A DNA stretch of 64,000 bases from Cryptosporangium arvum DSM 44712. GTDB lineage: Bacteria; Actinomycetota; Actinomycetes; Mycobacteriales; Cryptosporangiaceae. A model generated the notes under the pieces. It had not been told where the DNA came from, did not search any database, and saw only the letters and a list, made by a program, of their open reading frames with translations. Positions 25,731 to 33,835 of this stretch are shown one piece after another. Each line of letters opens with the position of its first letter. Position 1 is the first letter of the stretch. The stretch is from NCBI RefSeq assembly GCF_000585375.1, contig NZ_KK073874.1:2790001-2854000 (forward strand). Direction: 5' to 3'. A program made the position numbers and the translations under genes.

Positions 25731-27500
25731 CTACTTGTACATCGTCTGGTTCATCGTTCCCGGCGCGTAGGCGTCGGGGTCGACCCACACGTTGATCAGG
25801 GACGGCAGGCCCGATTCGCGGGCCCGCCGGAGCGCGGGCCCGATGTCCGCGGGGTCGCGGACCTCCTCGCCGTAGCCGCCGAGCATCCGGGCGAACTCGT
25901 CGTAGCGCACGTCGCCGAGCGTGTTCCCCACCCGCTGGCGGGCCTCGCCGTACTTGCGCATCTGCCCGTACCGGATCTGGTTCATCGACGAGTTGTTGCC
26001 GACCACGCCGACGAACGGCAGGTCGAACCGGACCAGCGTCTCGAAGTCCCAGCCGGTCAGCGAGAACGCGCCGTCCCCGAAGAGCGCCACGACCTCCTTG
26101 TCGGGCCGGGCGTACTTCGCCGCCAGCACGAACGGCACACCGACGCCGAGCGTGCCGAGCGGCCCCGGGTCCATCCAGTGCCCGGGGGTCTTCGGCTGCA
26201 CCACGCCGCCGGAGAACGTCACGATGTCGCCGCCGTCACCGATGTAGATCGAGTCCTCGGTGAGGAACTCGTTGATCTCGTGCGCGAGGCGCAGCGGATG
26301 GATCGGGGAGGCGTCGGAGAGCTGCCGGGGCAGCCGCTTCTGGTAGGCCGCCGACTCCTCGGCCCGCAGCTCCTCGAACCACGCCCGCCGGTTCGGTTTC
26401 GCCAGCCGCCCCGACGACGCCGCGGTCACCGCGGCCAGCACCGCCCCGGGGTCGCCGACGATGCCCAGGTCGATGTCCCGGTTCTTGCCGACCGTGCGGT
26501 AGTCCATGTCGATCTGCACGACCGTGGCTCCCGCGGGCAGCCGCCGCCCGTAGCCCATCCGGAAGTCGAACGGCGTGCCGACGATGATGATGACGTCGGC
26601 GTTGTTGAACGCGTACCGGCGCGAGAGGTGGAAGTGGTGCGGGTCGCCGGGCGGCAGCGAGCCGCGGGCCGAGCCGTTCATGAACACGGGGATGTCCAGC
26701 GTCCGCGCGAAGTCGATCGCCGCGTCGGTGCCGCGCCCGGTCCAGACCTGGGATCCCAGCAGGACGGCCGGCTTCGACGAGTGCGCCAGGACGTCGGCCA
26801 GCCGCTCCACCGCCGCCGGGTCGCCTGCGCTCTTCGTCGACACCCGGTAGCGTCCCGGCTCCGGGATCGTGCAGTCCTTCAGGTCGACCTCGGCGTCCAG
26901 CACGTCGCGCGGGATCTCCAGGAACGACGGCCCGGGCGCGCCGGCGTAGCACTCGCGGAACGCCATCGAGACCATGTCGGCGCTGCGCGTGGTGTGCGGC
27001 ACGGTCGCGGCGAACTTCGTGATCGGCGTCATCATGTCGACGTGCGGCAGGTCCTGCAGTGAGCCCATCTTGTGCTGGCTCAGCGCGCCCTGGCCGCCGA
27101 TGAGAAGCATCGGGCTCTCGGCGCGGAACGCGTTCGCGACGCCGGTGACCGCGTCGGTGGTGCCGGGCCCGGCGGTGACGACCGCGACGCCGGGCTTGCC
27201 GGTGACCCGGGCGTACCCGTCGGCCGCGTGTGCGGCGACCTGCTCGTGCCGGACGTCGACCACCGCGATGCCCTCGTCGACACAACCGTCGTAGATGTCG
27301 ATGATGTGCCCGCCGCAGAGGGTGAAGATCACGTCGACGCCTTCGGCTTTGAGCGCCTTCGCGACCAGGTGACCACCGGAGATCCGGTCCGGGTCACCGC
27401 TGCGCGCCCGCAGGATCGCCGCGGTGGCGCCCGACTCGCCGTCCGTTTCCGGAGAGGACCCAGCCGCTGCCGCGGGGGGTTCCGTCGTGGTCTGACTCAT
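25731..27500 (-). CDS. ThDP-dependent oxalyl-CoA decarboxylase / 2-hydroxyacyl-CoA lyase family enzyme
   Basis: A 589-residue thiamine-diphosphate enzyme with the three-domain acetolactate-synthase fold. The cofactor-activating glutamate is E86 (RHEQ) and the ThDP motif runs from GDG at 475 to NN at 502-503. It is divergent from the SucCD-like genes behind a perfect regulon operator, which suggests oxalyl-CoA decarboxylation to formyl-CoA. However, it lacks the ARLNW and GDSAF signatures of classical Oxc (it has [11 protein letters not shown] at 309-318 and GDGAF) and resembles the ILVBL/HACL2-like branch. It may be a non-orthologous decarboxylase or a 2-hydroxyacyl-CoA lyase. The N-terminal 35 residues are a disordered extension. 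Confidence 0.8.
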   Translation of the reverse strand: MSQTTTEPPAAAAGSSPETDGESGATAAILRARSGDPDRISGGHLVAKALKAEGVDVIFTLCGGHIIDIYDGCVDEGIAVVDVRHEQVAAHAADGYARVTGKPGVAVVTAGPGTTDAVTGVANAFRAESPMLLIGGQGALSQHKMGSLQDLPHVDMMTPITKFAATVPHTTRSADMVSMAFRECYAGAPGPSFLEIPRDVLDAEVDLKDCTIPEPGRYRVSTKSAGDPAAVERLADVLAHSSKPAVLLGSQVWTGRGTDAAIDFARTLDIPVFMNGSARGSLPPGDPHHFHLSRRYAFNNADVIIIVGTPFDFRMGYGRRLPAGATVVQIDMDYRTVGKNRDIDLGIVGDPGAVLAAVTAASSGRLAKPNRRAWFEELRAEESAAYQKRLPRQLSDASPIHPLRLAHEINEFLTEDSIYIGDGGDIVTFSGGVVQPKTPGHWMDPGPLGTLGVGVPFVLAAKYARPDKEVVALFGDGAFSLTGWDFETLVRFDLPFVGVVGNNSSMNQIRYGQMRKYGEARQRVGNTLGDVRYDEFARMLGGYGEEVRDPADIGPALRRARESGLPSLINVWVDPDAYAPGTMNQTMYK

Positions 27501-27540
27501 GATTCCTCAACTCCTCGATCGTTGCCGCGGATTGAAGACT

Positions 27541-27553
27541 GCATACCGTATGC
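27541..27553. promoter_or_regulatory. Perfect regulon operator before the ThDP enzyme gene
   Basis: GCATACCGTATGC is a perfect 13-base palindrome 41 bases upstream of the ThDP enzyme start (27500, minus strand). It is the most symmetrical copy of the CATACNGTATG motif in the window and shares the divergent promoter region with the copy at 27616-27628. Confidence 0.75.
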
Positions 27554-27615
27554 GGCGCCCCTATGGTCCCTCCGCGAGGGAGGGCTGTCCAGAGCAGATT
27601 GTCGACGGGAATATT

Positions 27616-27628
27616 GCATACAGTATGG
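27616..27628. promoter_or_regulatory. Regulon operator before sucCD-like genes
   Basis: CATACAGTATG at 27617-27627 is identical to the core found before the first transporter (8819-8829). It lies 39 bases upstream of the sucC-like ATG. Confidence 0.72.
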
Positions 27629-27666
27629 CATCACGGTTACGCTGGGGTTCCCTCAACCGGAGGACG

Positions 27667-28824
27667 ATGGCTGTGGACCTGTACGAGTACCAGGCACGCG
27701 ATCTGTTCGAGGCCCACGAAGTCCCGGTGCTACCGGGAGTCGTGGTCACCACCCCGGAGGCCGCGCGGGCGGCCGCGGCCGAGCTCGGGTGTTCGGTCGT
27801 CATCAAGGCCCAGGTCAAGACCGGTGGGCGCGGCAAGGCCGGCGGGGTGAAGCTCGCCGCCGACGCCGACGAGGCCCGGGCGAAGGCAGACGACATCCTC
27901 GGCATGGACATCAAAGGTCACCGGGTGAACCGCGTCCTGGTCACGACCGCGACCGACATCGCCGACGAGTACTACTTCTCCTACCTCCTCGACCGTACGA
28001 ACCGGACGTTCCTCGCGATGGCGTCGCTGGAGGGCGGGGTCGAGATCGAGGAGACCGCGGCCACCAACCCCGAGGCACTGGTCCGGGTGCCGATCGATCC
28101 GCTGACCGGCGTCGACTCCGCCAAGGCGCGGGAGATCGTCGCGGCGGTCGGGCTGCCGGAGCAGGCGGCCGAGGCCGTCGAGAGCCTCTGGTCGGCGTTC
28201 GTCGCCGAGGACGCGCTGCTGGTGGAGGTCAACCCGCTGGTGCGTGACGCCGGCGGGGCGATCGTCGCGCTCGACGGCAAGGTGACGCTCGACGACAACG
28301 CCGGGATCCGGCACGTCGCCCACGCCGGGCTGCGCGACCACGACTCGGCCGACCCGCTCGAGGCCCGGGCCCACGCGAAGGACCTGAACTACGTGCGGCT
28401 CGACGGCCGGGTCGGCGTGATCGGCAACGGTGCCGGCCTGGTCATGTCCACGCTCGACGTCGTCGCGCTGGCCGGGGCCCGGCCGGCGAACTTCCTCGAC
28501 ATCGGCGGCGGTGCCTCGGCCGAGGTGATGGCGAACGGACTGGAGATCGTGCTGGCCGACCCGGCCGTGCGCAGCGTCCTGGTGAACGTCTTCGGTGGCA
28601 TCACCGCGTGCGACGCGGTCGCCGACGGCATCGTGCGAGCGTTCGCGCTGCTGGCCAGCCGGGGTGAGCCGGTGGACCGGCCGGTCGTCGTCCGGCTCGA
28701 CGGCAACCGCGCGGACGAGGGCAGGCGCATCCTCGGCGCCGCCGGGCTCCCCGGCCTCGAACTCGTGGACACGATGGACGGCGCGGCCGCCCGGGCCGCC
28801 GAACTCGCAGGCCGGGAGGCATGA
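27667..28824 (+). CDS. SucC-like ADP-forming CoA ligase, beta subunit
   Basis: A 385-residue ATP-grasp beta subunit of the succinyl-CoA synthetase type. [20 protein letters not shown] starts it, [20 protein letters not shown] is the ATP-grasp glycine-rich loop, and VEVNPL and [16 protein letters not shown] are conserved. The ATG at 27667 follows GGAGG; an in-frame ATG at 27625 lies inside the operator and is unlikely. Housekeeping SucCD is normally elsewhere, so this regulated copy may act on another acid, such as malate (MtkAB type), oxalate or glycerate, or may recycle succinyl-CoA when succinate accepts CoA. The substrate is not decidable here. Confidence 0.88.
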   Translation: MAVDLYEYQARDLFEAHEVPVLPGVVVTTPEAARAAAAELGCSVVIKAQVKTGGRGKAGGVKLAADADEARAKADDILGMDIKGHRVNRVLVTTATDIADEYYFSYLLDRTNRTFLAMASLEGGVEIEETAATNPEALVRVPIDPLTGVDSAKAREIVAAVGLPEQAAEAVESLWSAFVAEDALLVEVNPLVRDAGGAIVALDGKVTLDDNAGIRHVAHAGLRDHDSADPLEARAHAKDLNYVRLDGRVGVIGNGAGLVMSTLDVVALAGARPANFLDIGGGASAEVMANGLEIVLADPAVRSVLVNVFGGITACDAVADGIVRAFALLASRGEPVDRPVVVRLDGNRADEGRRILGAAGLPGLELVDTMDGAAARAAELAGREA

Positions 28825-28825
28825 G

Positions 28826-29704
28826 ATGGCGATCTTTCTGACCGAGAAGAGCCGGGTGCTCGTCCAGGGCATGACCGGCGCCGAGGGCATGAAGCACACC
28901 CGTCGGATGCTCACCGCCGGCACCACCGTCGTCGGTGGCGTCAACCCGCGAAAAGCCGGAACCACGGCGGATTTCGACGGGATGAGGCTGCCGGTCTTCG
29001 CCGGGGTGGCCGAGGCGATGGGTGAGACCGGTGCGGACACCACGGTGATCTTCGTGCCGCCCGCGTTCACGCTGGCCGCGGGACTGGAGGCGATAAGCGC
29101 CGGGATCGGCCTCGCGGTCGTGATCACCGAGGGCGTGCCGGTGCACGACACTGCGGCGCTGTGGGCGCACGCGGTGGCGGCGGGCAACACCACACGCATC
29201 ATCGGCCCGAACTGTCCCGGGCTGATCAGCCCGGGGAAGTCCAACGCGGGGATCATCCCGGCCGACATCACCGGCCCGGGGCGGGTGGGGCTGGTGTCGA
29301 AGTCCGGCACGCTCACCTACCAGCTCATGTACGAGCTGCATGACCTCGGGTTCTCCACGTGCGTCGGGATCGGCGGCGACCCGATCGTCGGGACGACCCA
29401 CGTCGACTGTCTGCAGGCCTTCCAGGACGACCCGGAGACCGACGCGATCGTGATGATCGGCGAGATCGGCGGCGACGCCGAGGAGCGGGCCGCCGACTAC
29501 GTCGCCGCCCACGTGACGAAGCCGGTCGTCGGGTACGTGGCGGGTTTCACCGCGCCCGAGGGCAAGACGATGGGGCACGCCGGCGCGATCGTCAGCGGAT
29601 CGTCGGGCACGGCCGAGGCGAAACAGAAGGCGCTGGAAGCCGCCGGGGTCCGAGTTGGACGAACTCCTACGGAGACGGCGAAATTGCTTCGAGCGTTGCT
29701 ATAA
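28826..29704 (+). CDS. SucD-like ADP-forming CoA ligase, alpha subunit
   Basis: A 292-residue alpha subunit that binds CoA and carries the phosphohistidine. [14 protein letters not shown] is the CoA-binding loop, [13 protein letters not shown] the phosphate-binding segment, and the active histidine is in [10 protein letters not shown]. It begins two bases after the sucC-like stop, so the subunits are co-translated. It has the normal SucD length. With the beta subunit it forms a nucleotide-dependent CoA ligase under control of the oxalate-regulon operator; the in vivo acid substrate is unknown. Confidence 0.88.
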   Translation: MAIFLTEKSRVLVQGMTGAEGMKHTRRMLTAGTTVVGGVNPRKAGTTADFDGMRLPVFAGVAEAMGETGADTTVIFVPPAFTLAAGLEAISAGIGLAVVITEGVPVHDTAALWAHAVAAGNTTRIIGPNCPGLISPGKSNAGIIPADITGPGRVGLVSKSGTLTYQLMYELHDLGFSTCVGIGGDPIVGTTHVDCLQAFQDDPETDAIVMIGEIGGDAEERAADYVAAHVTKPVVGYVAGFTAPEGKTMGHAGAIVSGSSGTAEAKQKALEAAGVRVGRTPTETAKLLRALL

Positions 29705-29746
29705 CGTTCGTTTCCGGCGATCTCTCGACGGCGAGGGGAGCGTGCG

Positions 29747-29971
29747 GTGCGGTGGAATCTGCGGTGGGTAGCCGCGAACGCTGACATCTGGCGTCCGGCG
29801 GATCTGCTGCAGGCGTGCCGCGCCGCCGGGTACTCGCCGTCGCTGAGCAAGGTCGCTTCCTGGTGGAACGGGACGCCGAGCACGGTGCGACTCGACGAGC
29901 TCGACATGATCTGTACGGCGCTGAACTGCAAGATCGCTGATCTTCTCGAGGCCGAGCCGCCGTCGTCGTGA
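29747..29971 (+). CDS. Small Cro/CI-type (XRE, HTH_26) DNA-binding protein
   Basis: A 74-residue protein made of little more than one helix-turn-helix: RWNLRWVAANADIWRPADLL, then SKVASWWNGTPSTVRLDELD and MICTALNCKIADLL. This is the compact XRE type often found next to mobile or accessory genes in actinobacteria. The GTG at 29747 follows GAGGGGAG. It lies between the SucD-like gene and hyi on the same strand, 42 bases after sucD. It may be a local regulator; its target is unknown. Confidence 0.78.
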   Translation: MRWNLRWVAANADIWRPADLLQACRAAGYSPSLSKVASWWNGTPSTVRLDELDMICTALNCKIADLLEAEPPSS

Positions 29972-30007
29972 CGGAGATGGAGAACGGCTTTTTTCTGTCC
30001 GCCGACT

Positions 30008-30020
30008 GCATACAGGATTC
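30008..30020. promoter_or_regulatory. Degenerate regulon operator overlapping the hyi ribosome binding site
   Basis: CATACAGGATT at 30009-30019 keeps the left arm of CATACNGTATG and part of the right arm, and is followed by CAATATGC exactly as at the frc operator (10212-10230). Its AGGA (30014-30017) is also the only Shine-Dalgarno-like sequence, six bases before the hyi ATG. Confidence 0.5.
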
Positions 30021-30023
30021 AAT

Positions 30024-30821
30024 ATGCGATACGACGTCAACCTGTCCCTTCTCTTCACCGAGTTACCGCTGCTGGAACGGCCGGCGGCCGCGCGCGACGC
30101 CGGGTTCGACGCGGTCGAGTTCTGGTGGCCGTTCCCGGACGCGGTGCCGTCCGACGCCGAGGTCGATCGGTTCGTCGCCGCCGTGCGCGACGCCGGTGTC
30201 CGGCTCGTCGGGCTGAACTTCTTCGCCGGCGACATGCCCGGCGGCGACCGGGGCGTGCTCTCCTGGCCCGGCCGCACCGGCGAGTTCCTCGACAGCGTGA
30301 ACGTCGCCGTCGGGATCGGCGCGCAGCTCGGCTGCCGGGCGTTCAACGCGCTCTACGGCAACCGCCTCGGCGGGGTCGACCCGGGCGAGCAGGACGACGT
30401 CGCGGTGGAGGCGCTGGTGCTCGCCGCGCACGCGGTCTCCCGGATCGACGGCACCGTCCTGATCGAACCGCTGTCCGGGACACCTCGGTACCCGCTGCGG
30501 ACGGCGGCCGACGCGCTCGCGGTGATCGACCGGCTGCCCGGACGGGCCAACCTCCGCCTGCTCGCCGACCTGTACCACCTCGCGGTCAACGGCGACGACC
30601 TCGACGCGGTGATCGAACGGCACACCGCACGCATCGGCCACGTCCAGATCGCCGACGCGCCCGGCCGCCACCAGCCCGGCACCGGTTCGCTGCCGCTCGC
30701 ACGCCACCTGGAGCAGCTCACCGCCCACGGCTACGACGGCTGGGTGGGCCTCGAGTACATCCCGGAGGGCCCGAGCGCCGACAGCTTCGCCTGGCTCCCG
30801 CGGGCGGGGGTGGCGTCGTGA
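30024..30821 (+). CDS. hyi: Hydroxypyruvate isomerase
   Basis: A 265-residue TIM-barrel enzyme of the AP-endonuclease-2/Hyi family that interconverts hydroxypyruvate and tartronate semialdehyde. DAVEFWWPFPDAVPSD, VGLNFFAGDMPGGDRG and NALYGNR match Hyi; the two metal-binding/catalytic glutamates are in VLIEPLSG and GLEYIPEGP. The ATG at 30024 directly follows the degenerate operator, leaving almost no leader. Its stop overlaps the glxR GTG by four bases. It opens the hyi-glxR-gcl operon that converts glyoxylate to glycerate. Confidence 0.9.
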   Translation: MRYDVNLSLLFTELPLLERPAAARDAGFDAVEFWWPFPDAVPSDAEVDRFVAAVRDAGVRLVGLNFFAGDMPGGDRGVLSWPGRTGEFLDSVNVAVGIGAQLGCRAFNALYGNRLGGVDPGEQDDVAVEALVLAAHAVSRIDGTVLIEPLSGTPRYPLRTAADALAVIDRLPGRANLRLLADLYHLAVNGDDLDAVIERHTARIGHVQIADAPGRHQPGTGSLPLARHLEQLTAHGYDGWVGLEYIPEGPSADSFAWLPRAGVAS

Positions 30822-31687
30822 GCACGATCGGGTTCGTCGGGCTCGGTGTCATGGGGGCGCCGATGGCGCGGCACCTGGTGACGGCCGGACACGACGTCAC
30901 CGGGTTCGACGTCCACACGCCGGCGGTGGACGCGTTCGCGGCGGACGGCGGCGCCCCGGCCACCTCGGTGGCCGACGCGGTGCGGGGTGCGGACGTCGTG
31001 ATCACGATGCTGCCGAACCATCCCCAGGTCGAGGAGGTCGCCGCCCAGGTGCTCCCGGCGGTGCCCCCGGGCACCCTGTTCGCCGACATGAGCTCGATCC
31101 GCCCCGAGACGTCGGTGCGTCTGGCGGCCGAGGGCGCGGCGACCGGCGTCCGGGTGATCGACGCGCCGGTCTCCGGCGGTCAGACCGGTGCCCGGCAGGC
31201 CACGCTCTCGATCATGGTCGGCGGCGACGAGGTCGCGTTCGCGGCCGCCCGCCCGGTGCTCGAGGTGCTCGGCACACCCCGCCACGTCGGCGGGGCCGGC
31301 GCCGGTCAGGTCGTCAAGGCGGCGAACCAACTGGTCGTGGCCGGGATCTACGCGCTGGTCAGCGAAGCGATCGTGCTGCTCGAAGGCTCGGACGTCGGCG
31401 CGAAGACCGGGCTCGACGTCCTCGCCGGTGGCCTCGCGGCCAGCCGCATCCTCGACCTCAAGCGCGAGTCGATGCTCGCGCGCGAGTTCACGCCCGGCTT
31501 CCGCATCGACCTGCACCACAAGGACATGGCGATCGCGCTCGACGCCGCCCGCGACGCCGGTGTCGCGCTGCCGGTCACCGGGCTGGTCGCCCAGTTGGTC
31601 GCGGCCGCCCGCGCGATGGGCCACGGCTCGCTGGACCACTCCGCGCTCCTGAAGGTCACCGAAACCCTCTCCGGCCGGGAGGCCTGA
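30818..31687 (+). CDS. glxR: 2-hydroxy-3-oxopropionate (tartronate semialdehyde) reductase
   Basis: A 289-residue beta-hydroxyacid dehydrogenase that reduces tartronate semialdehyde to D-glycerate. GFVGLGVMGAPMARHL is the NAD(P)-binding signature, DAPVSGGQTGARQATLSIM the substrate loop, and the catalytic lysine is in VVKAANQL. The GTG start overlaps hyi by four bases and the stop overlaps gcl by one. The order hyi-glxR-gcl places the pathway steps in one transcript. Glycerate kinase, the next step, is not in the window. Confidence 0.92.
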   Translation: MSTIGFVGLGVMGAPMARHLVTAGHDVTGFDVHTPAVDAFAADGGAPATSVADAVRGADVVITMLPNHPQVEEVAAQVLPAVPPGTLFADMSSIRPETSVRLAAEGAATGVRVIDAPVSGGQTGARQATLSIMVGGDEVAFAAARPVLEVLGTPRHVGGAGAGQVVKAANQLVVAGIYALVSEAIVLLEGSDVGAKTGLDVLAGGLAASRILDLKRESMLAREFTPGFRIDLHHKDMAIALDAARDAGVALPVTGLVAQLVAAARAMGHGSLDHSALLKVTETLSGREA

Positions 31688-33381
31688 TGCCCACCGTTCC
31701 CGCGATGCAGGCGGTCGTCGAGATCCTCGAGTCCGAGGGCGTCGACACCGTCTTCGGCTGCCCCGGCGCGGCGATCCTGCCGCTCTACGCGGCGCTGCAG
31801 AACCACGGCGGCATCGAGCACCTGATCGTCCGCCACGAAGAGGGCGCCACCCACATGGCCGACGGCTGGGCCCGCACCACCGGCAACGTCGGGGTCGCGA
31901 TCGGCACGTCCGGCCCGGCCGGCACGAACATGATCACCGGCCTCTACACCGCGCAGGCCGACTCGATCCCGATCCTCTGCTTCACCGGCCAGGCCGTCTC
32001 CAGCAAGCTGCACCAGGAGGCGTTCCAGGCCGTCGACATCGTGGAGATCGCGAAGCCGGTCACGAAGTGGGCCGTGCAGGTCAAGGAAGCCGCGCAGGTG
32101 CCGTGGATCGTGCGCAAGGCGTTCCAGGTGGCGCGGGAAGGGCGTCCCGGTCCGGTGCTCGTCGACCTCCCGCTCGACGTCCAGAAAGAGCTCATCGAAT
32201 GGGACGCGACGATCGACGCGCCGCTGCCCGTCACGCCGGTCGTCCCGCACGGGCCGCGGGTGGAGCGCGCGCTGGACCTCCTGCTCTCGGCGCAGCGGCC
32301 GCTGATCCTCGCCGGTGGCGGCGTCATCCTCGCCGACGCCTCGGCCGAGCTGCGCGAGCTGGCCGAGTACCTGCAGGTGCCGGTGCAGGTGACGCTGATG
32401 GGCAAGGGCGCGCTCGACGACGACCACGGCCTGCACGCGGGGATGACCGGGATCCAGACGTCGCAGCGCTACGGCAACGCGTCGTTCCTGGAGTCCGATC
32501 TGGTGCTCGCGGTCGGCGCGCGCTTCGGTGACCGGCACACCGGCGCGCTCGACGTGTACCGCGGCGACCGGGTGTTCATCCACGTGGACGTCGAGCCGAC
32601 CCAGATCGGGAAGGTGTTCGGGCCCGACCTGGGGGTCGTGTCGGACGCCCGGCTGTTCCTGCGGGCGCTGCTCGAGGCCGCCCGGGCCCGGCACGCGAAG
32701 CGACAGCCGAACGGGTGGGTGACGCGGGTGCAGCACCTGCGCCGGTCGCTGACCCGGCGCGAGGACTTCGACGACGTCCCGGTGAAGGCGCCGCGGGTCT
32801 ACCGGGAGATCAACGAGGCGTTCGGGCCGGACACGTACTTCGTGACCGCGATCGGGCTCTACCAGATCTGGAGCGGGCAGCACCAGAAGGTGCACGAGCC
32901 GCGGCGCTACCAGGTGTGCGGCCAGGCCGGTCCGCTCGGCTGGGAGATCCCGGCCGCGATCGGCGTGAAGAAGGCGGCGCCGGACGCCGAGGTCGTCGGC
33001 GTGGTGGGCGACTACTCGTTCCAGTTCCTGGTCGAGGAACTGGCGGTGGCGGCGCAGTACGACGTGCCGTTCGTGCTGATCATGCTGAACAACGAGTACC
33101 TCGGGCTGATCCGACAGGCCGAACTCCCGTACGGCATGAACTACGAGGTGGACATCCACTACGACGCGGTCGGCACCGACAACGTCAAGATCATGGAGGC
33201 GTACGGCTGCTCCGGACGCCGGGTGACCCGCCCCGAGGAGATCCGCGACACGATCGAGTGGGCGCGCAAGGAGGCCGCGCGCACGAGCCGCCCGGCCCTC
33301 GTCGAGATCCTGATCGAGCGCGAGGCGAACACCCCCCACGGCCCCGCGATCGACGCCGTGGCGGAGTTCGAGCCGAGCTGA
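31687..33381 (+). CDS. gcl: Glyoxylate carboligase-like ThDP enzyme with glutamate at position 51
   Basis: A 564-residue enzyme expected to join two glyoxylates into tartronate semialdehyde plus CO2. It is close to E. coli Gcl along most of its length (GTSGPAGTNMITGLYTAQAD, FQAVDIVEIAKPVTKWA, CGQAGPLGWEIPAAIGV, NNEYLGLIRQ). E. coli Gcl is known for having Val51 in place of the cofactor-activating glutamate; here the segment reads RHEEGATHM, so residue 51 is Glu, the canonical ThDP residue. The C-terminal tail of about 25 residues seen in E. coli is missing. The ATG overlaps glxR by one base. Assignment as Gcl is strong from context; kinetics or product may differ. Confidence 0.88.
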   Translation: MPTVPAMQAVVEILESEGVDTVFGCPGAAILPLYAALQNHGGIEHLIVRHEEGATHMADGWARTTGNVGVAIGTSGPAGTNMITGLYTAQADSIPILCFTGQAVSSKLHQEAFQAVDIVEIAKPVTKWAVQVKEAAQVPWIVRKAFQVAREGRPGPVLVDLPLDVQKELIEWDATIDAPLPVTPVVPHGPRVERALDLLLSAQRPLILAGGGVILADASAELRELAEYLQVPVQVTLMGKGALDDDHGLHAGMTGIQTSQRYGNASFLESDLVLAVGARFGDRHTGALDVYRGDRVFIHVDVEPTQIGKVFGPDLGVVSDARLFLRALLEAARARHAKRQPNGWVTRVQHLRRSLTRREDFDDVPVKAPRVYREINEAFGPDTYFVTAIGLYQIWSGQHQKVHEPRRYQVCGQAGPLGWEIPAAIGVKKAAPDAEVVGVVGDYSFQFLVEELAVAAQYDVPFVLIMLNNEYLGLIRQAELPYGMNYEVDIHYDAVGTDNVKIMEAYGCSGRRVTRPEEIRDTIEWARKEAARTSRPALVEILIEREANTPHGPAIDAVAEFEPS

Positions 33382-33400
33382 TGGGGGTCGCGGCACCGGC

Positions 33401-33835
33401 TCAGCGCCGGCGGAGCAGCACGGCCACCGCGACGCCGACGCCGAGCCATCCGGCCGCGAGCAGCAGCACCAGGCCGCGGCCGTAGTCCAGGGGCAGGGCG
33501 GACGGGACCGAAGCGTCCCGTCCGCCGCCGTCGACGAGCGGCAGCGCCACGAGCGTCAGCACGCCGCTGACCGCGGCCGCGGCGCCCACCAGGACCCGCA
33601 CCGCCCCGCGCCGGCCCGGCCGGTCTCCGGGCCGATCCGGCAGCAGGCGACGCAGCAACCGCCCGGCGGCGATCACGACCGGGGTGAGCACCGCGTCGAC
33701 CGCGAGCCAGCCGACAACCACGACGAGAAGCCACCGGCCCAGCGGCGACGGACCGGACGCCCCGAGCAGGCCGAGCATGCCGTAGAGCAGGATCGCGGTG
33801 CCGAGGAGAGCCGGCACCGCCCGGACGAGCCTCAT
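33401..33835 (-). CDS. Small four-helix membrane protein
   Basis: A 144-residue protein with four predicted transmembrane stretches (ALLGTAILLYGMLGLLGA, LLVVVVGWLAVDAVLTPVVI, VLVGAAAAVSGVLTLVAL, LVLLLAAGWLGVGVAVAVLL) and an Arg-rich loop. The ATG at 33835 overlaps the oxidoreductase stop by four bases (ATGA), which sets the start and makes it the last gene of the five-gene operon. No family was recognised. It could be a membrane partner of the molybdopterin oxidoreductase; this is inferred from coupling only. Confidence 0.72.
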   Translation of the reverse strand: MRLVRAVPALLGTAILLYGMLGLLGASGPSPLGRWLLVVVVGWLAVDAVLTPVVIAAGRLLRRLLPDRPGDRPGRRGAVRVLVGAAAAVSGVLTLVALPLVDGGGRDASVPSALPLDYGRGLVLLLAAGWLGVGVAVAVLLRRR

